The notes: generated by a model not told the origin, from the sequence alone. A DNA stretch of 64,000 nt from Adiantum capillus-veneris (GCA_014529385.2 CM043968.1:25843513-25907512); one strand, 5' to 3'. Numbered from the stretch's first letter, positions 22,720 to 33,732 are shown. Program-made: numbers and translations.

Positions 22720-24054
22720 TTTTAGAGAATATGACAACAGTTGAGGACCGGATTTATGTGGAGCCAGTCCCCCCTCCAAAAGGCATTTGTATTATAGATT
22801 CTCTCATTAAGAGAGACTTGGTACACTACAATCTTTGTGTTCCTTGAGACCTCTTTGGCATTATGGACATGGAAGCTTTATATACCAAGCTTTTGCATAA
22901 TATCAACAATCAATCTTAGCTTGAAAACAATCAAGAACTCGTGAACATCATTAGTCTTTGTGTTCCCTAAATCATTTGAGTGCATGAAGATGTATACTTT
23001 TATGCATCAACTTGTGCCTAAAGCAGCAATTAATCTACCTTGCAATACAATTAATCTACTTGCATTAAGTAACTAATCTACTTGCAATAAACCATTAGCC
23101 TTCTTGCAATAAGCATAACATGTACTTTGTAGAAAGCATTAACTATCCCAAGCCTCAATCCCAAGACCTCAAACACCTTCGAAGGTGGAGAGAGCTAGCA
23201 GGGAATGAGGATAGGGAAGTGGAAGAAGAAGTATTCCATAGGAGAAAGAAATAATTCCTCACTTATCATCACTCTTCTTTCTTAGCATACATAATAGCAT
23301 AGTAATGAAGATGGAAAGCTTAAGCATTGAAGCATAGCTCTTGGTTGGATTTGCATTCCATAGCCAAGAGTGTTGGTGTAGGCTCTCAACTTCTCAAGGA
23401 GCTTGGAGAAGGAGATGGAGCTCTTGCACCTTGCCTAGCACACAATGAGAGTCTGTGCGAGTGTGTGAGAGTGTGTATATCTTGCAAGCAACCCCCCTCC
23501 TTGCTAGGCCGACCCCCTCTTCTAGCTCATTATTGAAGCTCATTGGCTCATGCCAAGCCTAGCCAATCACAAGCTTGGGCCATTTCTAGCAATAGGTGTA
23601 GTCTTGGGACAAGTGTCCCCCTTTCCCCTTTGAGAGAGAGGACTTGATAAATGAAAAAACAATTAGATAACTGTTGTAAATTATCATTGGACCCCTTTTA
23701 ATCCTAGCCAATAGGGTTCAAACACCTCACGGAGGTAACATAGGTAGGGGTTTGACATGTGTCCCTGTTGCCTCTTTAAGCTTGGGATTTCCTTGAGAGT
23801 GTGTATGTGTGTTCTCTCTCTAGTCCCCTAAGAAAAGGGCTCGCCCCCCTCTTTGTAGGGATCTTTTTGACCTTTGGTGCTCAAGCACCTTAGTCATCAA
23901 GCATGACTAAGCACTTGGACTAGGGGTGTTCCCACAAGCATCTCAGGCAAGCATGTCAAAGCACCTCAAGCACCTTAATCATGCAGCATGTCAAGCACCT
24001 CAAGCACCTTAATCATGCAATAGGTCAAGTACCTCAAGCACCTTCATGTGCAAA
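22536..24054 (-). repeat. Inverted partial LTR copy within the element
   Basis: Reverse complement of the LTR from its 3' end back to about position 16620 of the 5' LTR, with an internal gap near 24.0 kb. The (GA)n tract at 22672-22716 is the inverted counterpart of the LTR (CT)n tract. The first 12-15 bases of the LTR end are missing. Confidence 0.82.
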
Positions 24055-24318
24055 ATCAAAGCTATCAATACTCGTTCTACTCTCTTGATTATTGTCAGCC
24101 ATGTTAACAAATTTATGTATATACTTAGTGTATGATTTGGCAATTCAAAACCTTAGTTGCCACTCCTCTTAGCCTTTGAAAATCGGCTCTTAAGTATCTA
24201 CACCCATGGCGCAAAAGTGGTTAATTATAGAGAGTAGAGGAGTAGGTCTAACATAGCAAAGTTGCGGAGGGTTAGCTCCTTTCGGACTTCTTATGGCTCA
24301 ATAATGGTAAAGCCGTAG
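24055..24318 (-). repeat. Inverted copy of leader and gag start
   Basis: Reverse complement of about 18370-18630, including the gag start codon region (reads 'attgtcagccatgttaac'). It borders the inverted LTR on the left and a direct gag segment on the right. Confidence 0.82.
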
Positions 24319-24702
24319 TCAAGTCTCTACTTTAGAGCCTTCCCCAAGATAAGGAGAAAGAATCAAGTCTCCCAATACTTCTGAAGATGTGGCTCCAAGA
24401 AGACGGCAGCCTCAACGATCTCCAACTTCCCCCAAGAGAGAAAGATAGCCAAAAAGTCCTCCTCATCGTTATCACAAAAAGGAAGAGAGGTACCAAAAGA
24501 AGGAAAAGGAGAGAAAGAGGTCACCCTCTTCTCCATCTTCATCACCTTCCTCATATTCCAATGAAAGTAGCAGGTCTTCTTTCAAAGAGCCCAAAAGGAA
24601 AGGCCATCGCAAGTCCTATCCGGTATGGAGAAGGTCCAAGAAGCTGAAGAAGTTCAAGGAGGGAGGAAAGGACACCACTTTTCTTATCTATGATGGCACA
24701 AT
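24319..24702 (+). repeat. Direct copy of gag segment
   Basis: Matches about 18920-19295 in the same orientation as the main gag, including the in-frame TAG after AGA ('gaaagatagcc'). It is joined at 24702 directly to an inverted LTR end. Confidence 0.85.
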
Positions 24703-25835
24703 GTAATGGAAATGGCCTATGAACTTAGAGAATAGCGGAATTAAGAGAATTAGAGTGAGCAACTTTGAGAGCATAGATGGAAAGCTTAAGCATTGAAGCA
24801 TAGCTCTTGGTTGGATTTGCATTCCATAGCCAAGAGTGTTGGTGTAGGCTCTCAACTTCTCAAGGATCTTGGAGAAGGAGATGGAGCTCTTGCACCTTGC
24901 CTAACACACAATGAGAGTGTTTGTGAGTGTGTGTGGGTGAGTATACCCCCTAGCTTGCTTGGGTCGACCCCCCCTTGTAGCTCATGCTTGAAGCTCATTG
25001 GACCCCTCCATGCCTAGCCAATCATAAGCAGGAGGCATTACAAGCAGCAAGGGTAGCCTTGAGACAAGTGTCCCCCTTTCCCCTTTGAGAGAGAGAGGAC
25101 TTGATAAATGAAAAATCAATTAATTAAATCCCCTAAATTATCATTGGACCCCTTGGGTGGCCAACCAATAGGCTTTAGGCACACCATGAGGGCAACATGA
25201 GGAGGAACTTGACAAGTGTCCCTTTTGCTTTCTTTGTACCATGCATGCCTTGTGTGAGTGTGTAGGTGTTCTCTCTCATCCCCCCTCATGTAGGGCTCGC
25301 CCCCTCCTTGTAGGGATTGAATATTTGACTTTTTGACACCTCAACCCCTCATGCATAGGCCTAGTTCCCACCACAAGCTTGGCCCTTAAGCACTTTAAGC
25401 TTGGGCTGGGTTCTCACCTCAAGTGCAACCCTAACATCTCAAGCATGTCAAGCACCTCAAGCATCTCAATCATTAAGCACCTCAAGCATCTCAATCACCT
25501 CAATCATCACGCACCTCAAGCACCTTAGTCATCAAGCAAGCAGGACAAGCACCTCGACCTGGGTAGGGTTCCCGCGCCTCAAGCTCAGCCCTAGCTTACC
25601 TAAGGTCAAAGTCCTTTTACACACATTATTGGAGGTCTTCAATGAAGCTAACCCTAAGGTCTTATGCTCCATTTGTTAGCCTTGCTCTTTGATAGACCAT
25701 CTCTCATTTGGGCCCCTTTACCATTCACATGTCTATATCTTAACACTTGTTCCCGTTTATTCTCCCACATTAAGTGATCAATTTAATATGAGAAAATCAT
25801 TTGGGTTGGTTAGATATTAGATATTAGATATTAGA
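24703..25835 (-). repeat. Second inverted LTR copy with internal deletion
   Basis: 24703-24782 is the reverse complement of the last 80 bases of the LTR. 24783-25835 is the reverse complement of its first 1.07 kb. The middle (about 17405-18100 of the 5' LTR) is missing. At the right edge the sequence ATATTAGA is present in three tandem copies, where the LTR has one. Confidence 0.82.
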
Positions 25836-26649
25836 TTCATGGTACAAAGAAAGCAAAAGGGACACTTGTCAAGTTCCTCCTCATGTTGCCCTCATGGTGT
25901 GCCTAAAGCCTATTGGTTGACCACCCAAGGGGTCCAATGATAATTTAGGGGATTTAATTAATTCATTTTGCATTTATCAAGTCCTCTCTCTCTCAAAGGG
26001 GAAAGGGGGACACTTGTCTCAAGGCTACCCTTGCTGCTTGTAATGCCTCCTGCTTATGATTGGCTAGGCTTGGATGGGTCCAATGAGCTTCAAGCAAGAG
26101 CTACAAGGGGGGGTCGACCCAAGCAAGCTAGGGGGTTGCTTAGGGGGTATACTCAGCCACAAACACTCACAAACACTCTCATTGTGTGCTAGGCAAGGTG
26201 CAAGAGCTCCATCTCCGTCTCCAAGATCCTTGAGAAGTTGAAAGCCTACACCAACACTCTTGGCTATGGAATGCAAATCTAGCCAAGAGATAGGCTTTGA
26301 GGAGCAAAAGCAACAATTTTGTGCGGGTCTTTTTGACGAGATGGCCGAGTATATGAACTCACAAAGGCCTAATTCCATATCGGCTGTCATACACCATACT
26401 ATGGTCGCCTCTCAAATCAATTTCCAACAAGGGGTTAAGAGAAACTCTAAGCCCATGGAAGTGAAGGATCAAAATGAGCTTAGAGGAAGGAATAATGCTC
26501 AAAATTCCTCCAAAGGCAACTCTAGCAACAGCGATAACAACGCTAAGGAGAAAGGAGTCTACAAAGGTAAGAATAGACTCTCTCGGGACTCTCTCCAACA
26601 GAGCTAGAGTGTTATCATAAGGATAACAATGATTTCAAGAGAGAGGTAA
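25836..26649 (+). repeat. Direct LTR fragment fused to direct gag fragment
   Basis: 25838-26285 matches LTR positions about 16930-17390. It is then joined to 26285-26640, which matches gag at about 19628-19985 (GFEEQKQQFCAGLFDEM again). The purine-rich tract CAAGAGAGAGGTAA precedes the 3' LTR and probably served as its polypurine tract. Confidence 0.82.
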
Positions 26650-28295
26650 TGTCATAAAAACTAATATCTAACCAACCCAAATGATTTTCTCATATTAAAC
26701 TGATCACTTAATGTGGGAGAATAAATGGGAACAAGGGTTAAGATATAGACATGTGCTTATAGATCTATCTCAACACGGGGCCAATGGTAAAGGAGTCCAA
26801 ATGAGAGATGGTCTATCAAAGAGCAAGGCTAACCAATGGAGCATAAGAACTTAGGGTTAGCTTCATTGAAGACCTCCAATAATGTGTGTAAAAAAGTCCT
26901 TTCACCTTAGGTAAGCTAGGGCTGAGCTTGAGGCGCGGGAACCCGACCCAGCTTGAGGTGCTTGTCTTGCTTGTCATGCTTGATGCTTAAGGTACTTGAG
27001 GTGCTTGAGATGCTTGAGATGTTAGGGTTGCACTTGAGGTGAGAACCCAACCCAAGCTTAAAGTGCTTAAGGGCCAAGCTTGTGGTGGGAACTAGGCCTA
27101 TGCATGAGGGGTTGAGGTGTCAAAAAGTCAAAGATTCAATCCCTACAAGGAGGGGGCGAGCCCTACGTGACGGGGGATGAGAGAGAACACCCACACACTC
27201 ACACACTCACACAAGGCATGCATGGTACAAAGAAAGCAAAAGGGACATTTGTCAAGTTCCTCCTCATGTTGCCGTCATGGTGTGCCTAAAGCCTATTGGT
27301 TGGCCACCCAAGGGGTCCAATGATAATTTAGGGGATTTAATTAATTGATTTTGCATTTATCAAGTCCTCTCTCTCTCAAAGGGAAAAGGGGGACACTTGT
27401 CTCAAGGCTACCCTTGCTGCTTGTAATGCCTCCTACTTATGATTGGCTAGGCCTGGAGGGATCCAATGAGCTCCAAGCATGAGCTACAAGGGGGGTTCGA
27501 CCCAAGCAAGCTAGGGGGTTGCTTTGGGGGTATACTCACCCACACACACTCACAAACACTCTCATTGTGTGCTAGGCAAGGTGCAAGAGCTCCATCTCCT
27601 TCTCCAAGCTCATTGAGAAGTTGAGAGTCTACACCAACACTCTTGGCTATGGAATGCAAATCCAACCAAGAGCTATGCTTCAATGCTTAAGCTTTCCATC
27701 TTCTCCATCTTCATTACTATGCTACTATGTATGCTAAGCAAGAAGAGTGATGATAAGTGAGAAATTATTTCTTTTTCCTATGGAATACTTCTTCTTCCTC
27801 TTCCCTACCCTCATTCCCTGCTAGCTCTCTCCACCTTCGAAGGTGTTTGAGGTCTTGGGACTGAGGCTTGGGATAGTTAATGCTTTCTACAAAGTGCATG
27901 TTATGCTTATTGCAAGAAGGCTAATGGTTTATTGTAAGTAGATTTGTTATTTAATGCAAGTAGATTAGTTGTATTGCAAGGTAGATTAATTGTTGCTTTA
28001 GGCACAAGTTGATGCATAAAAGTATACATCTTCATGCACTCAAATGATTTAGGGAAAACAAAGACTAATGATGCTCACAAGTTCTTGATTGTTTTCAAGC
28101 TAAGATTGATTGTTGATATTATGCAAAAGCTTGGTGTATGAAGCTTCCATCTCCATACTGTCAAAGAGGTCTCAAGGAACACACATATTGTATTGTATCA
28201 AGTCTCTCTTAATGAGAGAATCTATAATAAAAATGCCTTTTGGAGGGGGGACCGGCTCCACATAAATCCGGTCCTCAACTATTGTCATATTCTCT

Positions 28296-28366
<71 letters not shown>

Positions 28367-28521
28367 CGCTCGCTCGCAAAGGTATTGCTCATGCTTAGTT
28401 AATTAAGTGTTATGATTAAGTTGCTACTACCATTTAAGTTCACCATCTATGCTCTCAAAGTTGCTCACTCTAATTCTCTTAATTCTGTTATTCTCTAAGT
28501 TTATAGGCCATTTCCATTACA
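26650..28521 (+). repeat. 3' LTR of large gypsy element
   Basis: 1872 bp, starting TGTCATAAAA and ending CCATTACA, followed by the TAAGT duplication. The (CT)n tract (about 28299-28362) is much longer than in the 5' LTR and ends in (GCTC)n. Its GGTGCTTGA minisatellite has fewer units than the 5' copy. Confidence 0.9.
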
Positions 28522-28844
28522 TAAGTTTCATGGCCATTGTCTTTCTTTGCAATTGGGAGCGCCATCCAACTTCTTACCTAAATTAGGTCCTATTTGCTCT
28601 CATCAATCACCCCTAAATTAGTGGCCAATGACCTTCCTACATTAGCTTCTACATTGCAGCCCTAGTTAGCTCTAGCTATCACGCACAATGAACTCCTATT
28701 CATGTATATAAACAAGTCTTGTATCAATTCAACATGTTATTGTGCAATTGAGGTAATACATTCAGTTGAGTACTCTTTTCTATTCATTGTGCACATTAGT
28801 CATTAGCTTAAATTATTTTAGTGTTTGATTTGGTTTTTTCTACA

Positions 28845-28857
28845 TGATATCAGAGCC
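28845..28857 (+). promoter_or_regulatory. Primer binding site of copia element
   Basis: TGATATCAGAGCC directly follows an LTR end TTTTTCTACA. It differs by one base from the tRNA-Met primer-site consensus TGGTATCAGAGC. Confidence 0.7.
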
Positions 28858-28921
28858 CCTTTGAGGTTAACAACTCACTCAAGCTTGCAAGCAACTAGAT
28901 CCTTAATCCTTAATCCTTAAT

Positions 28922-29060
28922 CCCTCTCTTCCAAGGCATTCGAAAAATCCCTCTTAGAGACATTCGTCTTGCTGCTTGCTCCTCTCTTCCAAGGCATACG
29001 AAAAATCCCTCTTAGCGACATTCATCTTGCTGCTTGCTCCTCTCTTCCAAGGTATCCGAA
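28922..29060 (+). repeat. 59-bp tandem repeats in copia leader
   Basis: Units starting CCTCTCTTCCAAGGCAT at 28922, 28981 and 29040 (the last partial) repeat with a 59-bp period, just upstream of the copia gag ATG. They are preceded by a short (CCTTAAT)n run. Confidence 0.85.
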
Positions 29061-29070
29061 ACCTGACGGC

Positions 29071-30035
29071 ATGGCAAAGATCTCTTCCACCCCTTCTCTT
29101 AAAGGTAGACATCAAACCATAGACAAACTTAATGGCAACGACTATCAAGTATGAAGGTTGAAGACGGAGCTTTGCGTCAAGGAGCTCCTACTATGGGATG
29201 TTATCTCGACTCTAAGTCCAAGTCTTGTGTTAGTGGAGTCTATGTGGAGATCATCCTCCATTGCAGAGATTGATGAGTGCCAATGGTGCGGTCTTTGAAG
29301 TCGGAAGAATCTATATGGTCTTTCTTTCACAAGACATATGAGCATACTGACTTAGTTTACTAAGATTCCTTGATCAAGAGATTGGTGAACACCAACATGC
29401 AAGAAGGACAAAGCACTGCCAAGTGTATGGATGCTTGGCAGGTTCTTCTTGATGAGGTCATTATCTGGGGATTGGCTGTCCCTGAGACATTACAAACCAT
29501 TATTTTGATGGTAGCCCTTCTATCCTCTTGGTAGGCATTCATCACCACATAGTGTGGACCTACAAGTGCAACCCTTGGTGGCCAAAATCCATCAAGGAGA
29601 AGCTCTCTACGGTCAATCTACGGGAGCCCAACCAGTGGCACTTTCCACCAACCGCAAAGCCGGCCAAGCCTCATGGAAATACCTCCAAACACCAAGGCTC
29701 CTTCAACACTAGTACGCTCCCTCCCTATTACCATTCAAACTTCAATCATGGTGGTCATTAGCGACAACATCATGGCGGTAAGAGCAATCCTCATGCTCAG
29801 TTTTAATGCAAATTTTGACACAAATATGGCCATCTAGAGCCGGCCAAGCCTCATGGCAATACCTCCAAACACCAAGGCTCCTTCAACACCAATACGCTCC
29901 CTATTACCATTTAAACTTCAATCATGGTGGTCGTTAGTGACAACATCAAGGCGGTAAGAGCAATCCTCATGCTCACTTTTAATGCAAATTTTGACACAAA
30001 TATGGCCATCTAGAGAAAGATTGTCCTAAAAAAAT
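29071..30035 (+). pseudogene. Ty1/copia gag with duplicated zinc-knuckle segment
   Basis: ATG 29071 opens MAKISSTPSLKG, followed by the copia gag signature DKLNGNDYQV; the Trp expected next is a TGA at 29152-29154. The frame continues as RLKTELCVKELLLWDVI. Later traces (29340-29760) are frameshifted. A segment of about 178 bp is duplicated in tandem (29660-29836, 29838-30015). The downstream copy holds a CCHC knuckle, C-K-F-[stop]-H-K-Y-G-H-L-E-K-D-C, in which the second cysteine codon is TGA. The copia pol was not found. Confidence 0.78.
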
Positions 30036-31740
30036 GAGCAAGTAGAGGACTTCTCCGAAGCTTCATCCACCAAAGGTTCAATGCATGCAACTTCAGCCCA
30101 TACCCTCAAGCCCAAGCTCATTATACTGAGCTCTCATGCTATGATGGCAGTAGCCATCCTCTTCTCATGCCGTCCCATCCACCCATGCAACTATATGTTG
30201 TGTGCCTCCATGGTTCAAGTATACTCTGTCCTTGTTTATCTATGTTTGTCATTGATTGTCCTAGGTTCTGGTTTACCAATATTCACCCTTTTTGCCATGG
30301 GGACCTCGATGACCATGAAACCTAGCACACGATGGCCATGAAAGCGAGGACCGACAACCCATAGGTGATTGGGGTGTACCTTGAAATCGGCGAGTTATGG
30401 TTCAAGTATACTTAGAATTGTCCTTGTTCATTTATACTTGTCCTAGTTTGCCAAGCGCCACCCTTTTGCCCACAAGGAACTTTGGGTTATACGTTTCATG
30501 GCGATCGGGTTGTGGGTTGAAATCGGCTTGTCACCACCAAGAATGAGCATTTGGCCTTTGGAAAAGGGGCAGTCTTCTTGATCTTGAGGAGATGGTGAAG
30601 TTGCCCCTTGAGAAAGAATTTGAGCCAATTGCTCTAGCACATGTTGTTGAAGGTGTTGTGGGCCAATAGCAATAGAGATTTTGTTGGTAGAAGCCTTTAC
30701 TTTAAGCATCTTTGACTTCTGCTTCGTCTTAAGATGGACAAACCCTTTCTTGTGCTCTTCCTTGATTACCCTAGGTCCTAATTTACCAAACTTTGCCTTG
30801 CGAGAGACTTTGGGTTGTAGGTTCCATTGCCCTTGCATGGCCCTAGTTTATTTATGCTCGTCCTTGATTATCCTAGGTCCTGATTTACCAAGCTTCACCC
30901 TTTTTGTCATGGGTACCTTTGGGTTGTAGGTTCTAGCATCCTCGTTTCACCCGAGAACTCCTTTACTTGTTACTTGCCTTGTTTGTCACCTGGTTGTAAA
31001 CACTATTAATAGGAGGTGGTCAAAGTAAGTCACGTTTGATTTTCCTTGCAATTTGCCTGCTTGACCTTGTTTGGAATAGACGCCCTTGTTTATCTACGCT
31101 AGTCCTCAGTTATCTTAGGTTCTAGTTTACCAAGCTTCGCCCCTTTTGTCACGGGGACCTTTGGGTTGTAAGTTCCAGTGACCTAGCTTATCCTTAGGGG
31201 TTCAATAATGGGTGTTGCTTGCCATGGTTTAAGTATACTTAGATTTGCCCTTGTTTATCTACACCCGAATTGCCCTGGTTGATAGTTTTCCTAGAGATGT
31301 CCTAGTTTGTCCTTGTTTGTTTGTCACCTGGTTAAGGACACAATAGTAAACCATGTGCACATATACCTAGAGTTGCCCTTCTTTATCTATACTCTTCCTC
31401 GATTGTCCTAGATGCTAGTTTGCCAAGCTTGGCCCTTGCCTACCTGGAGTTGCCCTTGTTTACCTACGCTCATCCTTCAATATCCCAGCTAGGTCCTCCT
31501 ATACAAAATTTTGTAAACTCACACATCCAAAGTTTCATCCACAAGCTTGAGATCTTGCGAGCATAGTTTACTCATGCTTGATCCTTCCAAGTTTACGCAG
31601 GGTTGTCCTAGTTTAAGGTCCTTGACATAGGTGGCCCTAGTTTATGCAGGGTTGTCCTGGTCTTAATGCATGGATTCCATTTATCTACGCTTGAGTTGCC
31701 CTTGTTGATAGCTTGCCTAGAGTTGTCTTGGTTTGTCCTT
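30036..31740. repeat. Degenerate repeated segments with minus-strand coding-like periodicity
   Basis: Related segments of about 80-100 bp ('tatctacgctcgtccttgattatcctaggt...ccaagcttcaccc') recur near 30230, 30425, 30750, 30848, 31087, 31378 and again near 32265. On the minus strand several read as variants of LQPKVSRKAKFGKLGPR-VIKEEHK. One minus frame is open from 30838 to 30443. The origin is unknown; it may be a decayed repeat-containing gag/pol or host protein. Confidence 0.5.
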
Positions 31741-31746
31741 GTTTGT

Positions 31747-32105
31747 CACTTGGTTGAGCCTCATGACTAAATGGCACGAGGTCATGAATGAAGGCCTTGT
31801 CATGGGAGCGACGGTGAGACAGTGGACAGCGTGGATCTCAAGGAGATCCAACGGCAAGCAAAAAGTTGGTGGTGGGTTCTGTCCTAGATTCGAACTCAGA
31901 CGTGTGCCATGGCAGCCCAATCCCCTAAGCGGACGCACGTGTGCATTTCATCGAAATGTAGGTGTGTTTACATCTATTTAGGTCTGAGATTACTCTTTGG
32001 ATGTCCCAAAAAGTAAACTCAGACAAGTTTTGTAAACTCGGACATCCAAACAGTAATCTCAAACAAGCAGATCCCATGGCCCCGTGCCATTTAGTCATGA
32101 GGGCC
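31747..32105. repeat. Inverted-repeat element, MITE-like
   Basis: CCTCATGACTAAATGGCACG (about 31750) and its reverse complement (about 32078-32100) bound some 350 bp. Nested inside is a second inverted repeat: GAGATTACTCTTTGGATGTCC (31986-32006) against GGACATCCAAACAGTAATCTC (about 32040-32060). The right end has been duplicated in tandem (about 32052-32127 and 32128-32200). No target duplication was identified. No transposase is seen, so a MITE-like origin is an inference. Confidence 0.55.
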
Positions 32106-32289
32106 CTAAGACTGGCATCCAAAGAGTAATCTCAGACAAGCAGATCCCATGGCCCCGTGCCATTTAGTCATGAGGGCCCTAAGACTGGCATCAGGCTGGT
32201 TGAGGACACAATAGGAGAGGTGGTCCAAGTAAACCATGCTCATTTATACTTTGAGTTGCACATTGTTTATCTACACTCTTCCTCGATTG

Positions 32290-32754
32290 TCCTAGGTGCC
32301 AAGCTTGGCCCTTGTTTCAAAGTGACGCACAAAAATAAAAACGGTGAACCCTTACATGTGTCCGCGTTTTTCAACATTTTTGTTATGTCTGTGTTTTCAA
32401 CGCGCGGATTCCATTTGTCTATGTTTGGTATGCATGCAGAGGTGCATGATGAGGATTTTGCATGCACACCATAATAAAAAAAGAACAGGTACATCCCGCT
32501 CCATGGCCGATTTATTGCATTATGTTTATCAGGTTTTTGTTTGATTTTAATGCGCTAATTCTATTTAACTATGTCTGGTCTTGAGGCAGAGGTGCATGAT
32601 GAGGATTTTACATGCGTGCCATAATAAAAAGAACCCGTGCATCCTGCTATATGGCCGATTTCTTGCATTTTGGTTTATCAAGTTTTTGTTTGGTTTTAGT
32701 GCATTCATGCAGCTTGTTTATGTCTAGTCTTGATGCACATGTGCATGACGAGGA
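32290..32754. repeat. About 150-bp tandem repeats
   Basis: Units with 'ggtgcatgatgaggatttt' and 'atggccgattt' recur near 32441, 32590 and (partial) 32741. The array is interrupted by the LTR that begins at 32756. Confidence 0.65.
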
Positions 32755-32755
32755 T

Positions 32756-33713
32756 TGTTGACCGCTGGGTCAACAACACAACATAACTCAAGTTTCGTAC
32801 CAAAGTCTTATCTTTTGCGAGTTATGAAATGCTGCGGATTATGGCTATAAACATCTTTTGTAATGAGTAGTTATTCTAGTTTCAGAAGCCGGGGTGCAAT
32901 GGCACTTCCAGATTGTAAATACAAAGCCATTTGACCTTTTCAACCCCATTTTGGGTTAAACCTAAGGTAGCCTTAGTATATAAGGTACCTAGGTCATTTT
33001 GTAAAAAGACTTTTTAATCATAATCAAAACTTAGCGCTGCCATCTATTGTGTGGGAGAGAGAAAGAGAGTGAGCGTGAGCATCATCCTCTCGCTACGCCC
33101 GGCTCGCTCAACACATTGGAGATCCGACTGCACCATTGCGGTAGGCTCGAGGTGAGCTACGCGACGACACCAAGCATTCCACGTGAGACGAAGCGCACAC
33201 GCCGACACATCTACGAGCTATTTGTGGCCGTAAGTGTATCAAAGGATGTCTGTTTTCTGCGTGCTAGTAGTCTATAGAATCGTGGCGACATAAGCTACGC
33301 ATAGGTACTCATAAATTTTAGTTTCGAGCACTTTCAAAATTCGGCTCTGTCATCCTACGCGTTTTCCGCAGATGGGTTTAGAGTGAGGGTTTTGAGTGTA
33401 GAAGCTTAGGGACAAGTGTATCCTAGTGAGGGGATGGTGTTCCTTAAGTTTCCTACGAATCTGGCATGATTAGGTGAGTTACCTTCCGTATGTGTGTATG
33501 TGGCTAGGTGGTGTAGTTGAGAGCAGTGAGGTTCTTGATTGTGGTTTAGTTGGCCTTCTCGAGTGTTGTATGTGTAGGATGGTCTCAGCCTGACAAGCTC
33601 AAGAGATTTCCTCCGTGTGCCTATCGTGTCATCTGTGTCCTCGATTGACATTATGTTGATCTAGGTAGTGTTTGCATGCAATTCATGGGTGTGTGAGTCG
33701 CTCACGTCCAACA
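32756..33713 (+). repeat. 5' LTR of Athila/Tat-like element
   Basis: 958 bp, starting TGTTGACC and ending GTCCAACA. The first 20 bases form an inverted repeat (TGTTGACC-GCTG-GGTCAACA). A TATA box TATATAAGG lies near 32969, followed by a GAGA-rich stretch and an ATG-poor transcribed part. A half-site CATCCTACGCG lies at about 33351-33361; the same sequence recurs as palindromes in the leader. Confidence 0.9.
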
Positions 33714-33714
33714 T

Positions 33715-33732
33715 TGGCGCCACTGCCGGGGA
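33715..33732 (+). promoter_or_regulatory. Primer binding site (tRNA-Asp type)
   Basis: TGGCGCCACTGCCGGGGA starts two bases after the LTR end. It is one or two bases from the TGGCGCCGTTGCCGGGGA-type site common in plant Athila-like elements; the tRNA assignment is from family knowledge. Confidence 0.8.

Larger units (their letters stand above)
16331..28521 (+). mobile_element. Large Ty3/gypsy element with 1.85-kb LTRs and mosaic interior
   Basis: Full-length LTRs (16331-18178 and 26650-28521) are flanked by a perfect 5-bp duplication TAAGT (16326-16330, 28522-28526), which defines one insertion event of 12,191 bp. The left interior has a primer site, gag and remnants of pol in the expected order. 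The right interior (22536-26649) consists of inverted and direct fragments of the same element. Gag and pol carry shared and private stops, so the copy is non-autonomous. Confidence 0.9.
16289..30035 (+). mobile_element. Ty1/copia element, split by a nested gypsy insertion
   Basis: Removing the gypsy insertion (16331-28521 plus one copy of TAAGT) joins 16330 to 28527. The joined sequence gives an LTR-like stretch of about 370 bp starting near TGTTTTGAAG (16289) and ending TTCTACA at 28844, with TATATAAAC near 28707. The primer-like TGATATCAGAGCC follows at 28845 and then a copia-type gag (29071-30030). Pol and the 3' LTR were not found. The LTR start is inferred from its TG and position only. 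Confidence 0.6.
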
